A stretch of DNA of 49,420 nt, from contig NZ_CAIP01000155.1 of assembly GCF_000297435.1 (NCBI RefSeq), positions 1-49,420 on the forward strand, written 5' to 3'. Below, one piece after another: positions 33,113 to 41,833 of the stretch. The stretch's first letter is position 1, and each line of letters opens with the position of its first letter. Made by a program: the position numbers and the translations under genes. Source of the stretch: Microcystis sp. T1-4 (GTDB lineage: Bacteria > Cyanobacteriota > Cyanobacteriia > Cyanobacteriales > Microcystaceae). The notes beneath the pieces were generated by a model. That model was given only the letters and a program-made list of their open reading frames with translations, ran no database searches and was not told the origin of the DNA.

Positions 33113-33236
33113 TTAACCTGTTTGCTCACGTTCTCACGGTCGGAACCACCTGCAAACATTCTACCACAAAGCCGTCCTTTGAGGAGGGGGTTTTAAAACC
33201 AAACCTCCGATAACCTAGAATGGTTACGATCGGGGA

Positions 33237-33530
33237 TTAGTAGCGACGATCTCGACCACGATCGCCGCCAGCGAAGGAAGGTCTGGGTTCTTTTTCACGA
33301 GCTTGATTGACTTTTAATTCTCGTCCCATCCATTCGGCACCGTTAAGAGCGGCAATAGCGGCCGATTCTTGCGCTGGGGTTTCCATTTCTACGAAAGCAA
33401 ACCCGCGTTTTTTTTTCGTTTCCCGGTCGATAGGAAGGTGAACGCGCTTAATTTTACCATATTCGGTAAAAACCTCCACTACGTCTTCTTGGTTAACCTC
33501 GAAGGGGAGATTACCAACATAAATTGACAT
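33237..33530 (-). CDS. RRM-type RNA-binding protein (Rbp family)
   Basis: Cyanobacterial Rbp proteins have one RNA recognition motif and often a glycine-rich tail; several are cold-induced and some help place mRNAs of photosynthetic proteins at thylakoids. The 97-residue product has RNP2 IYVGNL (3-8) and RNP1 KRGFAFVEM (41-49). The tail is short, Arg/Gly-rich (FAGGDRGRDRRY). Length fits the family. About 200 bases upstream, before pheS, are free and may be a long leader as seen in cold-regulated members; this is inference. Which rbp paralogue it is cannot be told here. Confidence 0.93.
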   Translation of the reverse strand: MSIYVGNLPFEVNQEDVVEVFTEYGKIKRVHLPIDRETKKKRGFAFVEMETPAQESAAIAALNGAEWMGRELKVNQAREKEPRPSFAGGDRGRDRRY

Positions 33531-33771
33531 AAAAGCTATCCTTGCACAGATAAAAACAACAGATTTTTAGAGAACCAAGATTTCGGGAACTAGCTGAACC
33601 AATACTAAACAGAAACGCTTTGACCATTAATACTGACAACGAGCCGCAGTGCCGACTTTTATTCTCAACTTCCATCCTAGCATATAGCTATTAGCTTTGA
33701 TCGATGCTGCCGCTCTCGCCACCCGAGCAGATAAACTAGACTAGAATGCTGCCCTATAAAATGCCCTAATT

Positions 33772-34776
33772 ATGAGTTTATCCCCCCATCCGATCGAAAC
33801 TGCCCTAAAAACCCTGGCAGGGAAAGCGGAAAATTCCATCGAACAAACAACAACCCTAGAAGACTTAGAACAGCTAAGGGTGAATTATCTGGGTAAGAAA
33901 GGAGAATTATCGCAGATTTTACGGGAAATGGGCAAATTAACCCCCGAAGAGAGACCGCGATTAGGTGCGATCGCTAATGAGGTCAAAGAATTAGTACAAT
34001 CGCTGCTGGAATCCCGGCGAGAAAGTCTCCAGAATGCCCAAATTAAGGCGAAATTAGCGGCGGAAACCCTCGATGTCACCCTGCCTGCTCTTAGCCGTCC
34101 TTTAGGGCGAATTCACCCCTTAAATAGCACAGTTGATCGCATGATCGATATTTTCGTCGGTCTGGGTTACACCATCGCCACTGGGCCGCAGGTAGAAAGC
34201 GATTATTATAATTTTGAGGCTTTAAATATCCCTGCTGACCATCCGGCCCGGGATATGCAGGATACTTTTTTCTTGAGGGATGGTCGTTTATTGCGGACCC
34301 ATACCTCCCCGGTGCAGATTCGCTACATGGAAAGTCACGAACCCCCGATTCGGATTGTGGCCCCGGGCCGGGTTTATCGTCGCGATACCGTGGATGCAAC
34401 CCATTCCGCGGTTTTCCATCAAGTGGAATTATTAGCGGTGGACCGGGGATTAACCTTTACGGATTTGAAAGGAACAATTAAAGAATTTCTTAAGCAAATG
34501 TTTGGGGCCGATTTACCGGTTAAATTCCGCGCTTCCTACTTCCCTTTTACCGAACCCTCGGCCGAGGTAGATGTGCAGTGGAAAGGCAAATGGTTGGAGG
34601 TGATGGGCTGTGGTATGGTGGATCCCAATGTCTTAAAAGCAGTCGGTTATGACCCCCAAATCTATACGGGTTTTGCGGCTGGTTTTGGCGTGGAAAGATT
34701 TGCTATGGTATTACATGAGATAGACGATATTCGCCGTTGTTATAATAGCGATATCCGCTTTCTCCGCCAATTTTAG
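33772..34776 (+). CDS. pheS: phenylalanyl-tRNA synthetase alpha subunit
   Basis: PheS is the catalytic subunit of the alpha2-beta2 enzyme that charges tRNA-Phe. The 334-residue product has the N-terminal coiled coil (about 1-90), motif 2 region HTSPVQIRYM and RIVAPGRVYRRDTVDATHS, the Phe-binding GCGMVDPNVLKAVGYDP and motif 3 GFAAGFGVERFAMVLHEIDDIR. Length is normal. pheT is not adjacent, as is common in cyanobacteria. The DUF4870 gene follows 14 bases later and may be co-transcribed. Confidence 0.97.
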   Translation: MSLSPHPIETALKTLAGKAENSIEQTTTLEDLEQLRVNYLGKKGELSQILREMGKLTPEERPRLGAIANEVKELVQSLLESRRESLQNAQIKAKLAAETLDVTLPALSRPLGRIHPLNSTVDRMIDIFVGLGYTIATGPQVESDYYNFEALNIPADHPARDMQDTFFLRDGRLLRTHTSPVQIRYMESHEPPIRIVAPGRVYRRDTVDATHSAVFHQVELLAVDRGLTFTDLKGTIKEFLKQMFGADLPVKFRASYFPFTEPSAEVDVQWKGKWLEVMGCGMVDPNVLKAVGYDPQIYTGFAAGFGVERFAMVLHEIDDIRRCYNSDIRFLRQF

Positions 34777-34789
34777 GGGGATAAACCCG

Positions 34790-35134
34790 ATGGTCATGAG
34801 TGAAGATTTAACCAAAAAAAGACTCCTATCTGTGGCTTGTCATGCTTCGATCTTTTTGAGTGCTACGCTGGTATCGGTGGGGATTCCCTTAGCTATTTAT
34901 TTCATTTCTGATGATGGAACGGTGAAGGAAAACGCCAAAGAAGCTTTAAACTTTCACCTGAATATGTGGTTATACTACCTAATTGCCGGGATTCTAATTT
35001 GGGTTTTAATCGGTTATTTGCTCTTACCGATTCTTGCTGTGGTGAATATTGTTCTTCCCATTCTTGCTATCCTGCAAGTCTGGAAAGATGCCTATAAGGT
35101 TTTCCGTTATCCTTTTATTTTCAGGGTTCTGTAA
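34790..35134 (+). CDS. DUF4870-type small membrane protein
   Basis: The 114-residue product has the DUF4870 pattern: CHASIFLSATLVSVGIPLAI as first membrane helix, the conserved VKENAKEALNFHLNMWLYYL, and two further helices. The family is compared with Tic20-like import components, but no function is proven. ATG 34790 and ATG 34796 (MSEDLTKK) are both possible; GGGGG lies upstream of either. It follows pheS closely. Family 3 MITE begins 33 bases after its stop. Confidence 0.85.
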   Translation: MVMSEDLTKKRLLSVACHASIFLSATLVSVGIPLAIYFISDDGTVKENAKEALNFHLNMWLYYLIAGILIWVLIGYLLLPILAVVNIVLPILAILQVWKDAYKVFRYPFIFRVL

Positions 35135-35166
35135 TTAATTATCGGGGTTGAAACCTGTTCAACCCT

Positions 35167-35412
35167 GGGTGCATCTCATTTTTGTCAATCTGTTGAGTTG
35201 GGATTTTTAAATGCAAACTGTCTTCTAAAATTGGTAATTACTTCCGATTTTATCACTCAATCCAAGTCTTTGGGGGGTTCTACCCCCCAAACCCCGGAGC
35301 GCATTAGTTTTTCGGTGGGATGCTTACACGCAGCTGCTGATATATTTGTAATAATTTAAAAGTCACTGATAATTGCTGATTGTCCGTATTTCTGCAAATG
35401 TGAGATGCAGCC
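35167..35412 (+). mobile_element. MITE family 3, copy b
   Basis: Ends GGGTGCATCTCATTTTTG and CAAATGTGAGATGCAGCC are inverted repeats. The internal sequence matches the reverse complement of 21623-21870 closely. It carries the palindrome GGGGGGTTCTACCCCCC. Confidence 0.8.
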
Positions 35413-35469
35413 TCAACCCCTTTTTAGTCCTATTCCCACTAGAAAAATAGCCTCTGGAGTTTATAGAGT

Positions 35470-35643
35470 TCTTGCATAATTAATTTTTGAGAGTGCAAAA
35501 ATGAGAAAAATAGACATAAAATTGCGTAAAATCCCTAAATAGAGCATTTAATTGATTAATGCTCATTCTTAATTCTCCTGACGACCGGCTACTGGCTCCT
35601 GACTCCTCACCTAAAGGAAGATTTTTGATTTTTGCAAGAGGTC
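35470..35643 (+). mobile_element. MITE family 1, copy C (no nested element)
   Basis: About 174 bp from TCTTGCATAATTAATTTTTG to GATTTTTGCAAGAGGTC. It lacks the family 2 insertion and so shows the uninterrupted layout. The right end lies two bases before the ATG of the thiO-like gene and supplies CAAGAGG as its ribosome site. Confidence 0.85.
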
Positions 35644-35645
35644 TT

Positions 35646-36764
35646 ATGACTAAAATTGTCATCATCGGTGCGGGGATAGTGGGGGCCACCATTGCCTACG
35701 AATTAAGCGCCATCGAAGGATTAGAAATTACCCTCATCGATGAAAAAAAACCGGGACAAGGAGCAACTGGGGCTGCCCTAGGGATTTTAATGGGGATTAT
35801 CAGCCATAAAACCAAAGGGAGAGCCTGGAAACTGCGGCAAGAAAGTTTAAAACGTTACGAAACCCTCCTTCCTGAGCTAGAATTCCTCACTGGACTGACT
35901 ATTCCCTGTAACCGTGATGGTATTGTCCTCCTGCGATCGAGTGCCGAAGACGAAGAAAATTGGCGCAAGTTAGCCCAAATCCGCCAAGAACAGGGATATT
36001 GTCTAGAAATCTGGGATAAAGAGACTTTGAAGCAAAAATGTCCCCAGGTGGCCGGGGAGCATCTCCAGGGTGCTATCTATTCTCCCAGTGATCATCAAAT
36101 TAACCCAGTCCTGCTCACGGAGGCTCTCGTCACTGCTGCGGCAAGAAGGGGGGTAAAATGTCAATTTGGGGTAAAAGTTGAAAATTTCGGGAAGACAGAG
36201 CTTCAAGACTCTAATTTGAGGCAATGCACCCACGTTTATAGTTCCAATGGTATAGAGGAAACCGACTCTTTGATTCTTTGTGCGGGAATCGGTGCCACTT
36301 CTTTAACCGAAACTCTTACCCATCCAGTGGAGATTCGACCGGTTTTAGGGCAAGCTTTACAGATAAAATTGACGCAACCCTTAGAAAGTTCCGATTTTAA
36401 GCCGATTTTAACGGGAAATGACCTGCATATTCTGCCTTTGGCCGGAGCAGAATACTGGATTGGGGCAACGGTGGAATTTATGGACGAAAAGGGCGAAATT
36501 ATCGCCGATACTGCCCTATTAGAGCAAGTGTATCAACAGGCGATCGCTTTTTGTCCCTCTTTGGCTGCGGGTGCGATCGTGCGTACTTGGTCAGGTAAGC
36601 GACCGCGACCGGAGAAAAAATCCGCTCCCATCATCGAATATTTGCCCGGATACGATAACGTTATTCTGGCCACGGGACACTACCGTAACGGGGTTTTATT
36701 GGCCCCCGCTACCGCTAAAATCGTCAGGGAAATGTTAAGTGGTAAGTTAGCTATCGATCGCTAA
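35646..36764 (+). CDS. FAD-dependent amine/glycine oxidase (ThiO/DadA-like)
   Basis: The 372-residue product is a DAO-family flavoenzyme: the dinucleotide-binding motif GAGIVGATIAYEL (about 8-20), ATP-like loop GQGATGAALG, substrate-binding middle and the C-terminal FAD contact RPRPEKKSAPIIE... GHYRNGVLLAPATA. The last motif is typical of glycine oxidase ThiO, which makes dehydroglycine for thiamine thiazole; cyanobacteria often carry ThiO. No thiamine gene is adjacent, so D-amino-acid oxidation is an alternative. ATG 35646 is supported by AAGAGG seven bases upstream, which is MITE sequence. Confidence 0.85.
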   Translation: MTKIVIIGAGIVGATIAYELSAIEGLEITLIDEKKPGQGATGAALGILMGIISHKTKGRAWKLRQESLKRYETLLPELEFLTGLTIPCNRDGIVLLRSSAEDEENWRKLAQIRQEQGYCLEIWDKETLKQKCPQVAGEHLQGAIYSPSDHQINPVLLTEALVTAAARRGVKCQFGVKVENFGKTELQDSNLRQCTHVYSSNGIEETDSLILCAGIGATSLTETLTHPVEIRPVLGQALQIKLTQPLESSDFKPILTGNDLHILPLAGAEYWIGATVEFMDEKGEIIADTALLEQVYQQAIAFCPSLAAGAIVRTWSGKRPRPEKKSAPIIEYLPGYDNVILATGHYRNGVLLAPATAKIVREMLSGKLAIDR

Positions 36765-36819
36765 ATTAGTGGCTTGCCGATGTAGTCCCCTTAATCTCTC
36801 GGATTTGAGGAGCGGGTGT

Positions 36820-38709
36820 TTACTCATTTTGCGCTGATAGGAAATGCGATCGAGATACTGTTCGATAAGCTTGTTGAGGATGGTTCCTTAGTTGGGGGTG
36901 TTTAAGCTCCAGCAATCCCTCATCTATCATCGGGTTGACATAGTGATTACGAATAGTATCAGGTTCTCTTCCGAGCAGTTGAGCTAATGTTCCGAGGGGT
37001 AGATATTGTTGGGAGCATAGTTCAAGAATCACTTTTCGTACCGAGTCTTTACTAATGCGGCCTTTTCTGCGTATGGGTTCAGCAATTGCCTCTAACTGTT
37101 GGTAATGTTCGGAGCTTGGTGGGTAATGTTCGGAGCTTGGTGGGTAATGTTCGGAGCTTGGTGGGTAATGTTCGGAGCTTGGTGGGTAATGTTCGGAGCT
37201 TGGTAATAGAGAAAGTTGCGCTGAAGAATTCTGGTTCGGTAGGGTGTAGCGTGTTCCCCGACACTTACCTGACTGGTGTAACCAGCCATTTTGAACTAAA
37301 TTACGAAGGCGTTCGCTAATATCTCTGGGATGTTCTGATCGATAACGCTGAATGTCAGTATTACTAATTTCCTCAAACTGATGCGCTAATACTAATATTA
37401 TCCTATCAAGATCACCTAACTGACGGTAAGCATCCCCGATAATCCTTTTTAATTCCACTTCAACTGCTTCGGGGATAAAACTTGTCATCGGTAAATTAAC
37501 AGATGTAACTTCTAGGTCAAGTTTTTCCGAAACTAGGGGACTCAACCATTGTTGTTCTTTCCAAGCACGAAGAATTTTCCCAAATCCAGAGCCAGCTTTT
37601 TCACCTAATCCGAGCATTTGAAACATTTTTTGTAGATGAGGATTACGAGGATCGCTAGTACCGCCTTCATAGAGACGCTGTAGGGGAATTCTCAGACGAC
37701 CGGGATTAGAAAACAGATAGCCATCGATAGATTTTACCACCTTTATAGGCCGTGACGACTGGTGATCGGCGTGGATTAAAGTATTAACTAAAGCCTCTCT
37801 TAAAGCTTCATGAACATGGGTTTCATCTTTACGAACGGCATCTTTGTCTAATTGAAAAGGAACATCTAAATTATTAATTAATCTGCCATAAACACGATAA
37901 TAAGAGTTAAGTAAATTAGCTTCCCATTTACCATCAAGAGTTAAGCGATATGTCCATCTTTTTTCAGGATCATCAGATAATTTTTCCTGATAGTCGAGAC
38001 TATAATGGGGGAAAGCATCTAAAATACTGCGTTCTCGTCCAAACATGAGTAAACCCGCTACAGTTAATCCTTCTTTGCTAGAATTTCTATCTCGTCGCCA
38101 TCCTCCTAACTGATGGAGTAATTGTTAATCATTGTATGCTAACCAAGGATGATCGGGTTCGCGATTGCTGAACCGTTGGCGAAATACTTTCAGAGTATCA
38201 GGATCAATATCGTTGAGATTAAAATTATCTAAAACTTGAAAATCTTGAGGTTCATTGCTGGCATCGCGAAACATTTGCTCTATTTCCTCCTTATGACAGC
38301 GATAATCTCCCTCATAATTTCGCTTATATGTACCAGTCATTGGGTTATTGTTAATATATACAGGACGCTGAGTTCGGGTAGCTCTAGGAATATGAATAAT
38401 GAGAAGCTGATATTCATTAATCTTTTTTACTTCTACGTCTGAATTAGAACAGATAGATATATTCAGTTTTTGTCGGTTGTTGTGGTTATCCCAAAACTCT
38501 TGTTGAAGATTTTTAGGGTTACGCACTCCTGTAATTTCTAATCTAGGTTTCTTTTCGCTAACACCCAAAATAATGTAACCGCCATCGGTATTAGCGAAAG
38601 CTGAAAGAGTTTCCCAAATGTCTTTTGGCAAGCCTCCCTCGGCTGATTTAAACTCATATTCTTGGTCTTCTCCAATATCAATTTGCTGCAGTATTGTGTC
38701 AATTTCCAT
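36820..38709 (-). pseudogene. Schlafen AlbA_2-type ATP-binding protein gene split by one stop codon
   Basis: The N-terminal part (38709-38125) begins MEIDTILQQIDIGEDQEYEF and has the AlbA_2 pattern EFKSA...LSAFANTDGGYIILGV. TAA at 38127-38125 follows HPWLAYND. In the same frame the text continues QLLHQLGGWRRDRNSSKEGL then TVAGLLMFGRERS, so a single nonsense codon splits a protein of about 629 residues. The second part contains the ATPase-like EALREALVNTLIHADHQ and winged-helix regions. It also holds five PSSEHYP heptapeptide repeats. ATG 38046 could restart the C-terminal part. Such proteins occur as regulators or defence-linked genes. No frameshift is needed. Confidence 0.8.
37102..37204. 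repeat. 21-bp tandem repeat, five copies, inside the AlbA_2 gene
   Basis: The unit GTAATGTTCGGAGCTTGGTGG is repeated five times (the last is shortened). It encodes the heptapeptide PSSEHYP, so copy-number changes keep the frame. Units are nearly identical, as expected of recent slippage. Confidence 0.9.
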
Positions 38710-38961
38710 GCTAAAATTCGGCGATAAATTTATGGATGCAGTTTTTGCGGTGAAAATGAGCAACTAGGCTGAGTTCTAGGTCGGCTAAAACTCTGAGACT
38801 ATCGTCGGCTGAAAGTTCGATGTAGAAGTCATGGTAAAAGATACTTAAACAAAACTGATCTTAAATCGCCAATTCAAAAATGAAACGCACGACTCCTTAA
38901 GAGTTGACAGAGAAAGGCTCATGAGGTATTGTCCGATCAATGCAACAACAAATCCCAAAAA

Positions 38962-39099
38962 CTAAGCCACCAACACCTTAACATAGAACAAAGAAACTTG
39001 CTCTACCAACCTAGTCAAGAGGGAAATTTATCTCAACGGCAAATGGCCGTCTTGCTCGGATGTCATCAAAGCACGACCAAAGGGATAATTAAGAAGTAA
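38962..39099 (+). pseudogene. N-terminal remnant of an IS30-like transposase
   Basis: The plus strand reads SHQHLNIEQRNLLYQPSQEG then NLSQRQMAVLLGCHQSTTKG and IIKK before TAA. This is the helix-turn-helix start of IS30-family transposases (LSQRQMAxLLGxHQSTISREI). The rest of the gene is missing. Confidence 0.65.
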
Positions 39100-39128
39100 T
39101 CAAAGTTGCCTCGGATGCTATCTAGCCG

Positions 39129-39536
39129 ATGACCCTATCTGAACAAGAAAGACAACAACTCTGTGACACTGCTCGGGAAGTGGCGAAACTTTCCTATTCT
39201 CCCTATTCCCGTTTTCGCGTGGGGGCAGCGGTCTTGACAAATAAAAAGATTTATGCTGGTACTAATGTGGAGAACGCTAGTTATGGCTTGAGTTTATGCG
39301 CGGAAAGGGCAACTTTAGCGCAAATAATCGCGGCAGGCGATCGAGAAGTACGGGCGATCGCTATAGCCTGTATCGATGGGGTGGACAAGGATGATATTAG
39401 TCAGTTAACTCCCTGCGGAGCCTGTCGTCAATGGATAGCCGAATTAGCGCCGCAAGCAGAGATTATTATCTGTGGAACCCAGCAAAATTATCGTTTTAAT
39501 CTCTCGGATTTACTGCCTTTTTCCTTTCGTTTTTAA
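39129..39536 (+). CDS. cdd: cytidine deaminase
   Basis: Cdd deaminates cytidine and deoxycytidine to uridine forms in pyrimidine salvage. The 135-residue homotetrameric-type enzyme has the zinc ligands C57 with catalytic E59 (CAERATL) and C96/C99 (PCGACRQ). The N-terminal YSPYSRFRVGAAV and NVENASYGLSLCAE form the nucleoside site. Length is normal for the short form. It follows the IS30 remnant and is probably monocistronic. Confidence 0.96.
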   Translation: MTLSEQERQQLCDTAREVAKLSYSPYSRFRVGAAVLTNKKIYAGTNVENASYGLSLCAERATLAQIIAAGDREVRAIAIACIDGVDKDDISQLTPCGACRQWIAELAPQAEIIICGTQQNYRFNLSDLLPFSFRF

Positions 39537-39572
39537 CTGTGGGTAAAGTATAGGGTTTAAGGTACTACAACG

Positions 39573-40412
39573 CTATCGCCTTGAGGCACTTTTGGCTATG
39601 AGGTAATTAATGTATGCTGAACAAACCGAAAGCATAAATACGGCAACATCTTTTGTTGCGGCGCTATGATCAATCAGTGCATGGCGTATTCCCGATTCAT
39701 CGCTTGTGTATCCATATAACTTGGACAAAGCCTCCTTTAGAACAGGATGAAGATACCCGATTTCTTCAATTTTCTTGATTGATTTCCCAAGTGTAGCTTT
39801 TGGATCACCCGTAAAGTCTCTACAGGCAGATTCAACCGCAGATATAGATTCTTTTATTGAATTACGATAATCTGGGTCTTCTCTATCGTAAAGAAATCTA
39901 ACGGATGTTGTTATATGTGTGGCAGCACCAGCAAACCGATTTTGGTTTGCCGCATTTTCAATAGAATCTATTGTATGTTCATCAATTAAGTCTGCTACCT
40001 TTCCATCAACAATTCTATAGCCACAGTTGTCTCGTTCCATAACACTGTTCATAAATTCGGTCATACCCCTAACTATGTTTTCGTCCTTTTCATCAAAAGA
40101 ATATATCAGGCATTCGATGAAATCGTAAACCTCGTACCACTTAAACTGGAAAAAACGCTCACGGATAAATTCAACAAGTTTAGGCCAAGAAGTTGGGCAT
40201 TCATCAAGTGGCATCTTAAAATAATTATGCCATAACCGCCTTAAGACAATCACATGGCTACAATTGCCTTTCTGGACGTAGTACAAAGAACCCGGTTCTA
40301 CAAATTTTAATGATATAGCAGACCATAACCCATTACGCAATCCCCTATCCATAGAATCTATCTGGACAGGAACCTCCGTCGGTTGAATATTTTTTCGTTG
40401 TGAAAATGTCAT
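39573..40412 (-). CDS. AbiJ N-terminal-domain-4-type protein (abortive infection-like)
   Basis: The 279-residue product begins MTFSQRKNIQPTEVPVQIDS and has MDRGLRNGLWSAI, the pattern of the AbiJ N-terminal domain 4 family. The C-terminal half contains VESACRDFTGDPKATLGKSI and ALIDHSAATKDVAVFMLSVCSAY INYL, like the HEPN-type C-terminal part of these proteins. Related genes are described as abortive phage-infection factors that act as ribonucleases. The gene stands alone, without a clear antitoxin. The frame is intact. Anti-phage action is inference from family. Confidence 0.75.
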   Translation of the reverse strand: MTFSQRKNIQPTEVPVQIDSMDRGLRNGLWSAISLKFVEPGSLYYVQKGNCSHVIVLRRLWHNYFKMPLDECPTSWPKLVEFIRERFFQFKWYEVYDFIECLIYSFDEKDENIVRGMTEFMNSVMERDNCGYRIVDGKVADLIDEHTIDSIENAANQNRFAGAATHITTSVRFLYDREDPDYRNSIKESISAVESACRDFTGDPKATLGKSIKKIEEIGYLHPVLKEALSKLYGYTSDESGIRHALIDHSAATKDVAVFMLSVCSAYINYLIAKSASRR

Positions 40413-40833
40413 TGTGTTCTTTTTGGATAATTTTGTCCCCTAACTATTAATTCAATTATAGCAATTCTCATCCTGTTGAAGTACCAAGTCTCTTGTTTGA
40501 GAAAACAGGGAACAGAGAAAAAGGAGTGAGAAATCAATAGTTTAAGTGAGGTTATATCATGATACTGGTAAACTCTCTGGGTAGATTAAAAAGACAGGGT
40601 GAGCGTATCTCAAACGCTATTGACAATTGGCCAATTTTGTGAGTCGCTTGCTGTGTAGGCATTTCAAGTAATACCAGTCAATCATAAAAGTTACGAACTC
40701 GACCCATTTGGTCGATTATTGCTTAACAATTGAGATGGCAAATTATAATCAAATATGCCTGAATTGTCCTCTGGGTAAGCAACCTCAATAAACTTCATTT
40801 TGTCAAGGATTGTCAAGATGCACTTACCCTAGA
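40413..40833. other. intergenic region, no gene seen
   Basis: AT-rich 420 bases between the AbiJ-like gene promoter and the vapC stop. Short inverted motifs (TTGACAATTGGCCAATTTTG, 40619-40638) are visible. No ORF or RNA family recognised. Confidence 0.5.
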
Positions 40834-41253
40834 TTAGAGAAACCAATTTTCAATCACTAAACCCTGAAAATCTTTAAAATCGTCAACATTATTGGTAACT
40901 AAAGTCAAATTGTTGGTAAAAGCAATAGACGCTATTTGAGCATCGACAAAGGCAGGACTCTTACCAACTTTAGATAACCTTGCCCTTTCCCGTGCGTGAT
41001 ATTGGGCTGATTTTAAGTCATAATCGAATAAAGGTAGATTGGCTAAAATAACATTATTTACATAATCTTCTAGGTCTTGGCGTTTTTTGGACAAAGGAAG
41101 TCGAAAACAACCAAATAATAGCTCATGGATAACCAGAGTAGCTGTGGCTATTTCCCGTTTAGATAACCTGAGCTTTGTCATGACCTTCTGATTAGGTTGA
41201 GGTCGTTTAGCCTCTGACAAAACATTAGTATCTAGTAAATACTTGAGAGTCAT
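40834..41253 (-). CDS. vapC: VapC-type PIN toxin
   Basis: The 139-residue PIN ribonuclease has D8 in LLDTNVLSEA, Glu in TLVIHELLFG (about 44), and Asp in SPAFVDAQIASIA (about 103), then TNNVDDFKDF with the fourth acid. All key acids are present, so it should be active when free. Its ATG overlaps the stop of the upstream vapB by four bases (ATGA). The sequence is of the classical VapC subgroup (LLDTNVLSE). Confidence 0.92.
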   Translation of the reverse strand: MTLKYLLDTNVLSEAKRPQPNQKVMTKLRLSKREIATATLVIHELLFGCFRLPLSKKRQDLEDYVNNVILANLPLFDYDLKSAQYHARERARLSKVGKSPAFVDAQIASIAFTNNLTLVTNNVDDFKDFQGLVIENWFL

Positions 41254-41465
41254 AAATGAACATCTCTCCCCGTTGACTTGTCCCGTAAATTATCAAAAGT
41301 ATCATCATCAAGACTTGCCAAATCTACCCTTTGCCTAAAATCTTGCAAGGCTGACCAAAAATCATTAACCTCTCTAATTTCTACTAATATCTCTTCATTA
41401 TCGGGAAAATCAACTTCCTCTAATAACTCAATAATTTTGCCTTTTTTAATTCCTTTAACTAACAT
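41250..41465 (-). CDS. vapB: VapB-type antitoxin
   Basis: The antitoxin is read from ATG 41465, giving 71 residues that begin MLVKGIKKGKIIELLEEVDF. GAAGGAG lies about seven bases upstream, which decides this start over ATG 41606. The N-terminal part resembles an AbrB-like antitoxin strand (GKIIELLEEVDFPDNEEILV), and the C-terminal DDDTFDNLRDKSTGRDVHL would wrap the toxin. Coupled to vapC by a four-base overlap. The longer frame from 41606 fuses brnT sequence to it (see separate entry). Confidence 0.82.
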   Translation of the reverse strand: MLVKGIKKGKIIELLEEVDFPDNEEILVEIREVNDFWSALQDFRQRVDLASLDDDTFDNLRDKSTGRDVHL

Positions 41466-41606
41466 AATATCAACTCCTTCTAAATGATCTGTATCGTAGA
41501 ATTCAACATAGAGAGAATCATCAAAAATAGTTTTTGCTTCCTCAATTGAGACTTCGTGCTTTGATAGATTGCGTTCTGCCTTATTTTTATCCCAGTCAAA
41601 CTGCAT
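41466..41606 (-). pseudogene. brnT: 5-prime fragment of a brnT toxin gene, in frame with vapB
   Basis: From ATG 41606 the frame reads MQFDWDKNKAERNLSKHEVS then IEEAKTIFDDSLYVEFYD. This is the hallmark start of BrnT toxins (about 90 residues: FEWDxxKAxxNxxKHxVsFeeA). After about 40 residues it runs without a stop into vapB, so the reading frame encodes a BrnT-VapB chimera of 118 residues. Whether the chimera is made depends on use of the upstream start. Confidence 0.75.
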
Positions 41607-41833
41607 AAAGCCATTATACTGCTACTCACTGAAACTGATGGCACATTTTTGATATGTTTTGTCTATTACTTGAACGGGATATATTCAACTGTATTGAACC
41701 ATAGATCTGGTTGAAAAGCCCAAGTAAATTTCCAGTGGGGCTAAAGCTGACGAATATTACTAAAATCTCGCTAACTTGAAGATATGCTACTTGTCTTAGG
41801 CTGCTTCATCTCCAACACTTAAGGGGCTAATAA

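Noticed and set aside
33531..33771. Riboswitch or thermosensor in the leader of the RRM gene
   Set aside because: The leader is long, but no known riboswitch core could be matched by eye.
37102..37204. CRISPR-like repeat
   Set aside because: Units are 21 bp, contiguous and without spacers, and lie in frame inside a coding region.
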